Below are positions 1 to 7,318 of a stretch of DNA of 39,586 nucleotides, one piece after another (positions within the stretch are counted from its first letter, which is position 1; each line of letters starts with the position of its first letter). Position numbers and translations under genes: made by a program. The DNA is from Brevibacterium sp. ZH18 (GTDB taxonomy: Bacteria > Actinomycetota > Actinomycetes > Actinomycetales > Brevibacteriaceae): positions 1 through 39,586 of the forward strand of contig NZ_JALDSX010000032.1 in NCBI RefSeq assembly GCF_022748595.1, read 5' to 3'. The notes below the pieces were generated by a model. That model did no database searches and was not told the DNA's origin. It saw only the letters and a list, made by a program, of their open reading frames with translations.

Positions 1-26
1 CGCACCGCCGGCGCCTCTTCCGTGTC

Positions 27-971
27 TCAGTGCAGGTCGGGGTTGAGCTCGATGCCCTTGGAATCGCGGGAGATCGCTTCGACGGCTCCGGAAACCGAGT
101 TGCGGCGGAACAGGATGTTGTTCTGACCGCTGAGCTCCGAGGCCTTGACGACCTTGCCGTCCTCGCTCGGGACGGTCACGCGTGTTCCCGCCGTGATGTA
201 GAGACCGGCCTCGACGATGCAGTCATCGCCGATGGAGATCCCCACGCCGGAGTTCGCGCCCAGCAGGCTGCCGCTGCCGATGGCGATGCGGTGAGTGCCA
301 CCGCCGGAGAGCGTGCCCATGATCGAAGCACCGCCGCCGATGTCCGAACCTTCGCCGACGACGACACCCTGTGAGATGCGTCCCTCGACCATCGCCGAGC
401 CCAGCGTGCCCGCGTTGAAGTTGACGAACCCTTCGTGCATGACGGTCGTACCGGCGGCCAGGTGAGCGCCGAGGCGGACCCGGTCGGCATCGGCGATGCG
501 CACACCGGAGGGGATGACGAAGTCGGTCATGCGCGGGAACTTGTCGAGTCCGTAGACGGCGACAGGTCCCTGGGCCATGAGCTTCGCGCGCGTGGCTTCG
601 AAGCCTTCGGGGGAGCAGGCACCGGCAGAGGTCCACACGATGTTCGCGAGGTGGCCGAAGACGCCGTCGAGGTTGACGTCGTTGGGGGCCACGACACGGT
701 GGGAGAGGGCGTGAAGGCGCAGGTAGGCATCGGCCGCCGAGGCGGGGGCTTCGTCGAGGTCGATCGTCGTCGTCACGACCTCGGTGCGGGTCCCGCGGGC
801 CTCGTCGGTGCCGACGAGCGCGTCGAGTCCGTCATCGGTCGAGCGGGAGGAGGCGGTCGCCTCGGCGGCGTCGTGGGTCTCACCCGTGCTCAGGGCGGGG
901 TACCAGACGGTGAGGATGGAATCATTGTGCACCGTGGCCAGACCACGGGCGGAAACTATGCGTTGAGTCAT
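27..971 (-). CDS. dapD: 2,3,4,5-tetrahydropyridine-2,6-dicarboxylate N-succinyltransferase
   Basis: A 314-residue acyltransferase that transfers succinyl from succinyl-CoA to tetrahydrodipicolinate, in the succinylase branch of lysine and diaminopimelate synthesis in the cytosol. The C-terminal two thirds show a left-handed beta-helix made of hexapeptide repeats, with isoleucine/valine and glycine spaced by six from about residue 155 to 270 (for example [17 protein letters not shown]). The [16 protein letters not shown] stretch matches the actinobacterial DapD family. The ATG start is preceded by TACTCT seven bases upstream, a leaderless arrangement, and no Shine-Dalgarno sequence is visible. 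The divergent neighbour is dapE, the next enzyme but one in the pathway, which supports the call. The length is normal for the long actinobacterial form. Confidence 0.95.
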   Translation of the reverse strand: MTQRIVSARGLATVHNDSILTVWYPALSTGETHDAAEATASSRSTDDGLDALVGTDEARGTRTEVVTTTIDLDEAPASAADAYLRLHALSHRVVAPNDVNLDGVFGHLANIVWTSAGACSPEGFEATRAKLMAQGPVAVYGLDKFPRMTDFVIPSGVRIADADRVRLGAHLAAGTTVMHEGFVNFNAGTLGSAMVEGRISQGVVVGEGSDIGGGASIMGTLSGGGTHRIAIGSGSLLGANSGVGISIGDDCIVEAGLYITAGTRVTVPSEDGKVVKASELSGQNNILFRRNSVSGAVEAISRDSKGIELNPDLH

Positions 972-978
972 GTCTCAA

Positions 979-1007
979 AGAGTAGTCGGTGGTGGGCGTA
1001 CTAGGCT
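979..1007. promoter_or_regulatory. Interlocked divergent dapD/dapE promoters
   Basis: The plus strand has TAGGCT at 1002-1007, seven bases before the dapE ATG at 1015. The minus strand has TACTCT (complement of 979-984), seven bases before the dapD ATG at 971. Exactly 17 bases (985-1001) separate the two hexamers, so each -10 element occupies the place where the -35 of the other promoter would sit. No TTGACA-like -35 is seen. Both transcripts would be leaderless. Assignment is by eye from position and TANNNT form. Confidence 0.6.
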
Positions 1008-1014
1008 AAGCCGT

Positions 1015-2175
1015 ATGACTGTGGATCCATCCTTTGAGACCGATGTAACCTTCGCCCCCACCGGGAGCCTCGCCGACTACCTGTTCTCCGCCCTCGACGA
1101 TCCGGCCGAGCTGACGGGTCGCCTGTGCGCGATCGAATCGGTGTCCGGCAATGAGCGCGCGATCACCGACGCTGTGGCCGAGGTGCTCGCCCGGATCAGC
1201 GCCGGCGACGGCCCAGACCTCGAAATTCTGCGCGACGGCGACACGATCGTTGCCCGCACCCAGCTGGGTCTTGCCGAACGTATCGTCGTGGCCGGGCACC
1301 TCGACACCGTCCCCGTGGAGGACAACCTGCCGCCGCGGCGGACCAGCCTCGACGGCGACGAGGTCATCTGGGGCCGCGGTGCGTGCGATATGAAGGCCGG
1401 GGTCGCAATGGCACTGGTGAGTGCGGCAGCGCTGCGCGCACCGAACCGCGACGTCAGCTGGGTCTTCTACGACCATGAGGAGGTCGACGCCTCACTCAAC
1501 GGACTCGGCCGCGTCTCCCGCAACCACCCCGACTGGCTGGCCGGGGACTTCGCCATCCTCGGCGAACCCTCGAACGCGTCGGTCGAAGGTGGCTGCAACG
1601 GCACCATGCGCGTCGACGTCACGACCACCGGGGTGCGCGCACACTCTGCTCGAGCGTTCATGGGCGTCAACGCGATCCACGCAGCCGCCGAGGTGCTCAC
1701 CCGTTTGGCGCAGTACGAGGCGGGCACCGTCGCGGTCGACGGTCTCGACTACCGCCAGTCACTCTCGGCCGTGTCGATCACCGGGGGAGTTGCCGGCAAC
1801 GTCGTCCCCGACGCCTGCACTGTCGCAGTGAACTACCGCTTCGCCCCGAGCACGTCTGCTGCCGAGGCCGAAGCCTTCCTCCGCGAATTCTTCACCGGCT
1901 TCGAGGTCACGGTCACCGACGCCGCCGAAGGTGCCCGGCCCGGACTCGACCGGGAGATCGCCCAGGACTTCATCAGCATGCTCGGCCTCTCGCCCGCGCC
2001 CAAGCTCGGATGGACGGACGTGTCGAGGTTCAGCGCCCTGGGCGTCCCGGCCGTGAACTTCGGCCCCGGCAACCCGCTGTACGCCCATAAGTCGGACGAG
2101 CATGTGAAGGTCGCCGAGGTGGATGCCGCCGCCCGGACCCTGCTCGGCTACCTCGAAGGACGATCAGCCCGATGA
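1015..2175 (+). CDS. dapE: Succinyl-diaminopimelate desuccinylase
   Basis: An M20-family zinc amidohydrolase of 386 residues that removes succinate from N-succinyl-LL-diaminopimelate, completing the branch opened by the divergent dapD. Visible motifs are GHLDTVP (metal His and Asp), GRGACDMKAG (bridging Asp), YDHEEVD (catalytic and metal Glu) and GEPS, with the dimerisation lid in the middle and a C-terminal AHKSDEHV metal-histidine motif. I chose the ATG at 1015 rather than the one at 970, because a TAGGCT element lies seven bases before it and the upstream 15 residues look like non-conserved leader. The stop overlaps the ATG of the next gene (ATGA), so translation is probably coupled. Confidence 0.94.
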   Translation: MTVDPSFETDVTFAPTGSLADYLFSALDDPAELTGRLCAIESVSGNERAITDAVAEVLARISAGDGPDLEILRDGDTIVARTQLGLAERIVVAGHLDTVPVEDNLPPRRTSLDGDEVIWGRGACDMKAGVAMALVSAAALRAPNRDVSWVFYDHEEVDASLNGLGRVSRNHPDWLAGDFAILGEPSNASVEGGCNGTMRVDVTTTGVRAHSARAFMGVNAIHAAAEVLTRLAQYEAGTVAVDGLDYRQSLSAVSITGGVAGNVVPDACTVAVNYRFAPSTSAAEAEAFLREFFTGFEVTVTDAAEGARPGLDREIAQDFISMLGLSPAPKLGWTDVSRFSALGVPAVNFGPGNPLYAHKSDEHVKVAEVDAAARTLLGYLEGRSAR

Positions 2176-2942
2176 CCGACCCCGACCAGGACGGTCTGCC
2201 CGTCGACGCAGCGTTCTACAGCAAAGGGCCGCTGCGTCTGCGCGGGTCTCAGGTTCCCGCGACCACAGCGGACCAGCGCCTGCTCGAATCACCCGGACGC
2301 TCGGATTGGGTCCACGAGGACCCCTGGCGGGTACTGCGCATCCAGTCGGAATTCGTCGAGGGCTTCGGCTCCCTGGCCGAGATCGGCCCGGCGGTATCGA
2401 TCTTCGGCTCTGCCCGTCTGGGTGCGCACACCCAGGCCTTCCAGGACGCCCGGGAGATCGCCCGACGTATCGCCGCCACCGGCCTTGCGATCATCACCGG
2501 AGGGGGACCGGGAATCATGGAGGCAGGCAACATGGGTGCCTGCGACGCCGGGGGAGTCTCGATCGGGCTGGGGATCGAGCTGCCCTTCGAATCGGGACTC
2601 AACGACTATGTCGAACTCGGGGTGAATTTCCGCTACTTCTTCGTCCGCAAGACCATGTTCCTCAAATACTCCCGCGGCTTCGTCGTCATGCCCGGAGGCT
2701 TCGGAACCCTCGACGAACTCTTCGAAGCGTTCACCATGGTCCAGACCGGAAAGGTCACCTCGTTTCCCATCGTGCTCTTCGGCACCTCCTACTGGCGCGG
2801 ACTCGTCGACTGGATGACCACGACCCTGCTGGCCGAGGGCACGATCAGCGCGCGCGACATGGATCTCTTCACCCTCACCGACGACATCGATGAGGTCGTC
2901 GACATCATCGGCGGAGTCGACGGTGAGGACAGAGCGCAATGA
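2172..2942 (+). CDS. LOG family protein (cytokinin riboside 5'-monophosphate phosphoribohydrolase-like)
   Basis: A 256-residue Rossmann-like protein of the LOG/TIGR00730 family, whose members cleave nucleoside 5'-monophosphates (including cytokinin precursors) into base and ribose 5-phosphate. Both family signatures are present: GGGPGIMEAGN at about 110-120 and PGGFGTLDELFEAF at about 174-187. The conserved Arg-Lys pair of the active site is in FVRKTMF. About 70 residues precede the core domain, more than in the short plant LOG proteins. It is coupled by ATGA overlaps to dapE upstream and the folP-like gene downstream, an order I recall as dapE-LOG-folP2 in other actinobacteria. The physiological substrate is not evident from the sequence. 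Confidence 0.88.
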   Translation: MTDPDQDGLPVDAAFYSKGPLRLRGSQVPATTADQRLLESPGRSDWVHEDPWRVLRIQSEFVEGFGSLAEIGPAVSIFGSARLGAHTQAFQDAREIARRIAATGLAIITGGGPGIMEAGNMGACDAGGVSIGLGIELPFESGLNDYVELGVNFRYFFVRKTMFLKYSRGFVVMPGGFGTLDELFEAFTMVQTGKVTSFPIVLFGTSYWRGLVDWMTTTLLAEGTISARDMDLFTLTDDIDEVVDIIGGVDGEDRAQ

Positions 2943-3811
2943 GGGAGGGCTTCGAGCTTTCCCAGGCCCGGCCCGGGGCACCGGCGATCATGGCCGTGGT
3001 GAACCGGACGACTGACTCGTTCTACGAGTCCGCTGCCACCGCCGAGGAGGCCATCGCCGCTGTGGAGACGGCCACAGCTGAGGGTGCGAGCATCGTCGAC
3101 ATCGGCGGGGTGCGGGCAGGACGGGGCCGGGAGATCTCCGTGAGGGAGGAGATCGACCGCGTGTGCCCGGTCATCGAGGCCGTGGTGCAGAGCCATCCGC
3201 AGGTGCTCATCAGCGTCGACACCTGGAGGCACGAGGTCGCCGAGGCGGCCTGCGCCGCCGGGGCGGGTCTGCTCAACGACACCTGGGCCGGGGTCGATCC
3301 CGAACTCGCCCATGTGGCTGGCCGGCACGGTGTGGGCATCGTGTGCTCGCACACCGGAGGCCTGTCTCCGCGCACCGACGCCCACCGCAATCGCTACGGG
3401 CTCCATTCAGGTGACGTCGTCGATGCGACGCTGGCGGGTGTGACGAAGCTGGCCGAAGCGGCTCTGCGTGCGGGTGTCGCGGCGGAGAAGATCGTCATCG
3501 ACCCGACACCGGACTTCGGGAAGAACACCTACCAATCACTGCGGCTGCTGCGCGAACTGGAACGATTCAGCGCCACTGACTTCCCCGTGCTGCTCGCGAT
3601 CTCCCGGAAGGACTTCATCGGGGAGGTCATCGGCGATGCGGCACCCGCCGAGCGTCTGCACGGAACCATTGCCGCCACGGCCCTGGCGGTGGCGAAGGGG
3701 ACGGCGATGATCCGCACCCACGATGTGCGGGCCACAGCCGATGCCATCGCCGTGACCCTGGCGATCGCCGGCGAGGCCGTTCCCCGGCATACCGTCCGCG
3801 GTCTGCGCTAA
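2939..3811 (+). CDS. Dihydropteroate synthase paralogue (FolP2-like)
   Basis: A TIM-barrel protein of 290 residues with recognisable DHPS landmarks: VVNRTTDSFYE near the N-terminus in place of the usual NxTPDSFSDGG, then DIGGV, SVDTWR, NDTWAG, DPTPDFGKNT and ISRKDFIGE. The pterin/pABA loop, normally DxGGESTRPG, is replaced by DIGGVRAGRG, and the Pro of TPDSF is Thr. These changes match the FolP2 paralogue of mycobacteria, which from the literature does not act as a normal dihydropteroate synthase. I infer a role other than folate synthesis, possibly near cell-envelope metabolism given its neighbours. It overlaps the LOG gene by ATGA. A genuine folP is expected elsewhere in the genome. Confidence 0.82.
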   Translation: MREGFELSQARPGAPAIMAVVNRTTDSFYESAATAEEAIAAVETATAEGASIVDIGGVRAGRGREISVREEIDRVCPVIEAVVQSHPQVLISVDTWRHEVAEAACAAGAGLLNDTWAGVDPELAHVAGRHGVGIVCSHTGGLSPRTDAHRNRYGLHSGDVVDATLAGVTKLAEAALRAGVAAEKIVIDPTPDFGKNTYQSLRLLRELERFSATDFPVLLAISRKDFIGEVIGDAAPAERLHGTIAATALAVAKGTAMIRTHDVRATADAIAVTLAIAGEAVPRHTVRGLR

Positions 3812-3870
3812 GCGACACACAGCTGGGGCTCCTGAGAAGATCGTCAGGTCCGCTGTGAGAAACTGGCATC

Positions 3871-4140
3871 ATGCCTTTGTGGATTGTGATCGGAGTGGCT
3901 GCGGCCGTCTTCGTGCTCGTGATCGTGCTGGCCGCATCGTTCAACGTCTTCTCCGCCGAATCGGCTGAGGAGACCGACGCGGACTGGGACGGACTGCCGT
4001 CGGACTTCACGTCCGCGGACCTCGACCGGCTCACATTCCGGCCGGCTCTGCGCGGCTACCGCATGGCCGATGTCGACGAAGCGGTGAGTCGTCTGCGCGC
4101 CCGCATCGACGAACTGGAAGCGGCACCCACCGACCGATGA
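3871..4140 (+). CDS. Small membrane protein with DivIVA domain
   Basis: An 89-residue protein with one N-terminal transmembrane segment (about residues 3-25, a run of valine, isoleucine, leucine and alanine), an acidic linker, and a C-terminal DivIVA-type motif, FRPALRGYRMADVDEAVSRL, leading into a short coiled coil. DivIVA domains bind curved membranes or cell poles in actinobacteria, so this may be an envelope-associated scaffold. The start has GAAACT six bases upstream, a poor -10 at the leaderless distance. The stop overlaps the mannosyltransferase ATG, which suggests the two work together at the membrane. A similar small DivIVA-domain gene follows folP2 in mycobacteria, from memory. The function is unproven. 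Confidence 0.8.
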   Translation: MPLWIVIGVAAAVFVLVIVLAASFNVFSAESAEETDADWDGLPSDFTSADLDRLTFRPALRGYRMADVDEAVSRLRARIDELEAAPTDR

Positions 4141-5372
4141 GCCGCCCCCGCGATCTGCCCGGAATCACCGTCGCTCCCGAAGCCTTCGACTCCTCACGGC
4201 TGAGCCGCCTCGGTGCGCTCTTCCTGGCTCTGCCGATGTGGGTCCAGGCCGTTGCCGTGTACTTCGTCTCCCGCGTCGTGAGCATCGCAATCTTCTCCGC
4301 GGTCCTCAAACGCCAGGATCCGGCCAGCTGGTCATCGAGCCCGGTCACCACCACGCTCAACGACTTCCTCAACTTCTGGGACGGCGGCTGGTACTCGCGC
4401 GTCGCCCGGGAAGGCTACCCGAGCGTGCTGCCCGTCGACCAGGCGGGCACGGTCACCGAGAACCAGTGGGCGTTCTACCCGCTGCACCCGGCCGTGGTGA
4501 GCACCATCTCGAATGCCACCGGGCTGAGCTACGAGGTCGTCTCACCGCTCATCTCGACGCTCGCAGCCGGTCTGGCCGCCATCGTCATCCTCGCCCTGTT
4601 CCGCAAGTACGTCGATCCGGGTCAGGCGCTCATGGGGCTGGCGCTCGTCATGTTCTTCCCGCCGGCGGCCGTCTTCTCGACCGGCTACGCGGAATCGCTG
4701 ACGCTCCTGCTGCAGGCCACTGCCCTCTTCCTCATCGTCGAGCGACGGTATCTGAGCGCCGTCCCGGTCGTCTTCCTCATGGACCTCTCCCGTCCGATCG
4801 GAGTGGCGTTCTCCTTCTTCATGCTCTTCCACCTCATCGATCGCCTCGTGCGCAGGAAGTCCGATCCGTATCCTGTCGCCGAGGTGGTCCGGTCGTGGGC
4901 CCTGGGCGTGCTCTCCTGTGCGGCGGCGCTCGTCCACCCCGTCCACGCCTGGATCGTGACGGGGTCGATGACCGCTTACACGGACACCGAGGCCGCCTGG
5001 CATTCGGGGACCTCGACCTATCTCGTCCAGTGGGTGGCTCGGGCCAACAGCCTCATCGGCCCTCTGGGTCCGGTGCTCCTCGTCCTCGTGGTCGCGGGAA
5101 TGCTTGCCTTGATCTTCTCCCCGGCGGGTGCCCGGATGGGCCGGACCCTGCAGCTCTTTTGCCTGGCCTACGGCATCTACCTGCTCATCTTCTTCAACCC
5201 GCAGACCTCGACCCTGCGTCTGCTGCTGCCGCTGTTCCCGATGGCGTTGACACTGGCCCTCGTCCGCTCCCGCGGATACCGGGCGATGGCGCTGCTGACG
5301 TTCTTCATGCTCCAGATCATCTGGGTCGCCTACCTGTGGCACTTCACCCCGCCGGCCGATCTACCGCCGTGA
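4137..5372 (+). CDS. Polytopic membrane glycosyltransferase, PIG-V/mannosyltransferase-like
   Basis: A 411-residue protein with roughly nine to ten hydrophobic segments, so an integral membrane enzyme. The first large outside loop carries FLNFWDGGWYSRVAREGYP, the WDxxWY signature of PIG-V-type and GT-C mannosyltransferases, where the Asp is thought to be catalytic; FYPLHP follows about 50 residues later. GT-C enzymes use polyprenyl-phosphate sugars, so the likely role is adding mannose to a lipid or protein on the outer face of the membrane. It is translationally coupled to the DivIVA-domain gene. The sugar and acceptor cannot be told from the sequence. Confidence 0.82.
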   Translation: MSRPRDLPGITVAPEAFDSSRLSRLGALFLALPMWVQAVAVYFVSRVVSIAIFSAVLKRQDPASWSSSPVTTTLNDFLNFWDGGWYSRVAREGYPSVLPVDQAGTVTENQWAFYPLHPAVVSTISNATGLSYEVVSPLISTLAAGLAAIVILALFRKYVDPGQALMGLALVMFFPPAAVFSTGYAESLTLLLQATALFLIVERRYLSAVPVVFLMDLSRPIGVAFSFFMLFHLIDRLVRRKSDPYPVAEVVRSWALGVLSCAAALVHPVHAWIVTGSMTAYTDTEAAWHSGTSTYLVQWVARANSLIGPLGPVLLVLVVAGMLALIFSPAGARMGRTLQLFCLAYGIYLLIFFNPQTSTLRLLLPLFPMALTLALVRSRGYRAMALLTFFMLQIIWVAYLWHFTPPADLPP

Positions 5373-5386
5373 GTCTCGGTTTTCGA

Positions 5387-5414
5387 GCGGGTTACCCGCC
5401 GGAGACCGTATCGT
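5387..5414 (+). promoter_or_regulatory. Probable promoter of the DUF3117 gene with upstream palindrome
   Basis: TATCGT at 5409-5414 is a plausible -10 element, about 75 bases before the DUF3117 start. Just upstream, GCGGGT-T-ACCCGC (5387-5399) is an inverted repeat that falls where the -35 would be, flanked by GTCTC and GAGAC. It could be an operator or the terminator of the upstream gene; no T-run follows it. Weak, by-eye assignment. Confidence 0.35.
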
Positions 5415-5489
5415 GGAATAATCGAAGCAGAACATTCGGTCCATCGAAGCGTGGACAGTCGAGCATCACCAACGGAAGGAAGAGCCCAC

Positions 5490-5660
5490 ATGGCAGCCCA
5501 GAAACCCCGCACCGGCGACGGACCTCTGGAAGTGACCAAGGAAGGTCGAGGCATGGTGATGCGACTTCCGGTCGAGGGCGGAGGCCGTCTTGTGATCGAA
5601 CTCAGCCGTGATGAGGCGACGGGCCTGCACGATACCCTGGCCGAGACCCTGGGGATCTGA
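5490..5660 (+). CDS. DUF3117 domain protein
   Basis: A 56-residue protein that matches the small, strongly conserved actinobacterial DUF3117 family (Rv1211 type): PRTGDGPLEVTKEGRGMVMR, then RLPVEGGGRLVIELSRDEA, ending in a short helix. I chose the ATG at 5490, preceded by GGAAGGA about nine bases upstream; a longer in-frame reading from 5451 adds residues not typical of the family. The compact beta-rich body with a C-terminal helix suggests a small binding or adaptor protein, but no function is known to me. It is transcribed alone and followed by a strong hairpin terminator. Confidence 0.88.
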   Translation: MAAQKPRTGDGPLEVTKEGRGMVMRLPVEGGGRLVIELSRDEATGLHDTLAETLGI

Positions 5661-5680
5661 GACCGGGTATTCCGCCTCAG

Positions 5681-5737
5681 CACCGGAGTTGGAGAACAGC
5701 ACCGCAGTGTGAGAACAGCACCGTAGTTTGAGAACAG
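5681..5737 (+). repeat. Three tandem 19-bp direct repeats
   Basis: Three adjoining copies of a 19-base unit lie at 5681-5699, 5700-5718 and 5719-5737. Each begins CACCG and ends GAGAACAG; only three or four positions differ between copies. The last five bases of the third copy form the base of the terminator stem that follows. Confidence 0.85.
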
Positions 5738-5764
5738 CAGAGACTTCACAGAGTCTCTGCTGTT
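5733..5764. terminator. Bidirectional intrinsic terminator
   Basis: A perfect 13-bp stem AACAGCAGAGACT / AGTCTCTGCTGTT with loop TCACAG, followed on the plus strand by TTGCTGTTTG. It sits between DUF3117 (plus) and the O-methyltransferase (minus), which converge on it, so it can serve both transcripts. Confidence 0.8.
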
Positions 5765-5775
5765 TTGCTGTTTGC

Positions 5776-6438
5776 TCAGCGCAGGGTCTTCTGGACCATG
5801 AGCAGGCCCTGGCCGACGGGCAGCAGCACTCTCTCGAGCCGCTCCTGTCGAGCGAGGCGGTTGAGCAGCCCACGGGCCGCCTGAGTCCGGGGTGAACGGT
5901 CGACGGGATCGGCCACGCCGCCCTTGAGCAGCGTCTGATGGATGACGAGGAGTCCGCGCGCGTCGAGGAGGCGCAGGGAGGGCTCGATCATGCGTTCGAG
6001 GTTCGTCGGCTCCGAGTCGATGAAGACCATGTCGTAGGCAGCCGGTGCGAGTCGGGTCAGCACCTCTTCGGCTCGACCGCTCATCAGCCGCAGGCGTCCC
6101 GGCCGGATTCCGGCCATGTCAGTGAGGTCGCGGGCTGCAGATTGGGCCGTGGAGTTCGTGTCGATCGACGTCAGGATCCCGGCCGTGGGCATTCCGCGCA
6201 GCAGCGCCAGGGTCGACGTGCCGGCGCCGGTTCCGACTTCGACGGCGGCGACAGGGCTGAGCAGCCTGGCCAGAAGCGTCAAGGTTGCGGCTGTTGTCTG
6301 CGAGACGGGGGAGATGCCGTTCTCGTGCGAGAGCGTGCGGGCGGCGTCGAGCAGCGGGTCAGGTCCGTTGTACTGCTCTGAGAAGGTGAGATCACCTGCA
6401 TTCTCGCGTGACAATCGACCCTCGCTTTCGGCTGGCAT
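5776..6438 (-). CDS. Class I SAM-dependent O-methyltransferase
   Basis: A 220-residue methyltransferase of the catechol-O-methyltransferase-like family (pfam Methyltransf_3). The SAM-binding motif I is VEVGTGAGTST, preceded by a helix with the typical QTTAATLTLLARL run. The acidic end of strand 2 is SIDTN, and the metal/catalytic region is MVFIDSEP, close to the usual FIDADK but with Ser-Glu in place of Ala-Asp. The substrate is not known. The same family sits near sigE and tatB in mycobacteria (Rv1220c, from memory). Its -10 candidate TAGACT (complement of 6448-6453) includes the stop codon of the upstream alkyltransferase-like gene and would give a leader of only two or three bases. Confidence 0.85.
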   Translation of the reverse strand: MPAESEGRLSRENAGDLTFSEQYNGPDPLLDAARTLSHENGISPVSQTTAATLTLLARLLSPVAAVEVGTGAGTSTLALLRGMPTAGILTSIDTNSTAQSAARDLTDMAGIRPGRLRLMSGRAEEVLTRLAPAAYDMVFIDSEPTNLERMIEPSLRLLDARGLLVIHQTLLKGGVADPVDRSPRTQAARGLLNRLARQERLERVLLPVGQGLLMVQKTLR

Positions 6439-6450
6439 TTCCGTTCAAGT

Positions 6451-6783
6451 CTAACCGCTCTCGGGATCGATTCCGCGCGTTTGCCACAGCTCGTCGAGTT
6501 CCTCGACGGAGAGGAAAGCCGACTTGAGCACCTTGTCATGCCCATGGACAGTTCCCTCCTCGTCCCAGTGCCGGCGCGCCTCGGGCAGCAGCTGCACAGG
6601 CAGGGCACCTGCGGCGTTGACGACCTTCCACCAGGTGACATTCGATCCGAAGATCCGCATCACGCGGCCGACGTAGCGCGGGGAGCAGGAGGCGACGAGT
6701 CCGATGGTGCCGTAGCTGACGACGCGGCCTGCGGGCACGAGTTCGACGAGACGCAGCACGCGTTCGACGCTCACATCATCCAT
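6451..6783 (-). CDS. Alkyltransferase-like protein (ATL, MGMT fold without the reactive cysteine)
   Basis: A 110-residue protein consisting only of the DNA-binding domain of O6-alkylguanine-DNA alkyltransferase: a wing-helix with GRVVSYGTIGLVAS, then SPRYVGRVMR, which contains the arginine-finger region. The active-site PCHRV of MGMT reads TWWKV at about residues 50-54, so the alkyl-accepting Cys is Trp and the protein cannot transfer alkyl groups. ATLs of this kind bind O6-alkylguanine and hand it to nucleotide excision repair. I chose the ATG at 6783, with GGAAGGG eight bases upstream; longer readings are not family-like. The gene runs directly into the O-methyltransferase gene, 12 bases apart. 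Confidence 0.88.
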   Translation of the reverse strand: MDDVSVERVLRLVELVPAGRVVSYGTIGLVASCSPRYVGRVMRIFGSNVTWWKVVNAAGALPVQLLPEARRHWDEEGTVHGHDKVLKSAFLSVEELDELWQTRGIDPESG

Positions 6784-6849
6784 ACCGTGCCCTTCCGCGC
6801 GTGTCCCGAACCTGAGTCCATCCCGAGTCGAGCATACGTCGGTGCACGG

Positions 6850-6855
6850 TAGACT
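6850..6855 (+). promoter_or_regulatory. tatB -10 element, leaderless type
   Basis: TAGACT ends seven bases before the ATG at 6863, and no Shine-Dalgarno sequence is present between them. Confidence 0.55.
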
Positions 6856-6862
6856 TGGTTCT

Positions 6863-7306
6863 ATGTTCATGGGTATCAACGGCACCGAGATGTTGATCCT
6901 TGTCGTTGTGGCACTGGTCGTCATCGGGCCCAAGCGTCTGCCCGAATACGCACAGAAGCTGCGTGACTTCGTGCGGCAGATGCGTCGCATGGCCGAAGGG
7001 GCCAAAGACAGCGTGCGCCGCGACTTCGGCGACGACTTCAAGGACGTCGACTGGCAGAAGCTCGATCCGCGTCAATATGATCCGCGCCGCATCGTGCGTG
7101 AAGCTCTCGTCGAAGAGGACTCGGCCATTCGCGAGTCCAAACGCAAGGAGCAGACGTCGATTGCCACGGAGACGTCACCGGAGCCGCAGGAGTCCGCTGA
7201 CTCCGTGGAACCGACACCGACGCTCTCACCGATCGAGCGCTTCCAGGCACAGTCTGTTCTGCGCGACCGGGCGTCGGCGCCTCCTTTCGACTCCGAGGCC
7301 ACCTGA
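6863..7306 (+). CDS. tatB: Sec-independent protein translocase subunit TatB
   Basis: A 147-residue protein with the TatA/B layout: a short N-terminal hydrophobic helix (about residues 6-22, GTEMLILVVVALVVIGP), the hinge GPKRLPEY, an amphipathic helix (LRDFVRQMRRMAEGAKDSVRRDF), and a long acidic, proline-rich cytoplasmic tail. The glutamate at about residue 8 of the helix is the TatB-type polar residue. TatB works with TatC to receive twin-arginine precursors. I chose the ATG at 6863 over 6842 because TAGACT lies seven bases before it and the N-terminus then fits the family. It stands where mycobacteria have sigE-rseA-htrA-tatB, but none of those partner genes is here. Confidence 0.9.
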   Translation: MFMGINGTEMLILVVVALVVIGPKRLPEYAQKLRDFVRQMRRMAEGAKDSVRRDFGDDFKDVDWQKLDPRQYDPRRIVREALVEEDSAIRESKRKEQTSIATETSPEPQESADSVEPTPTLSPIERFQAQSVLRDRASAPPFDSEAT

Positions 7307-7318
7307 GCCCGAGTCGGA

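Noticed and set aside
4238..5611. 457-residue open frame inside the mannosyltransferase gene
   Set aside because: Overlapping frame in GC-rich DNA; the composition is Arg/Pro/Ala-rich with no motif, while the other frame has clear membrane helices and the WDGGWY signature.
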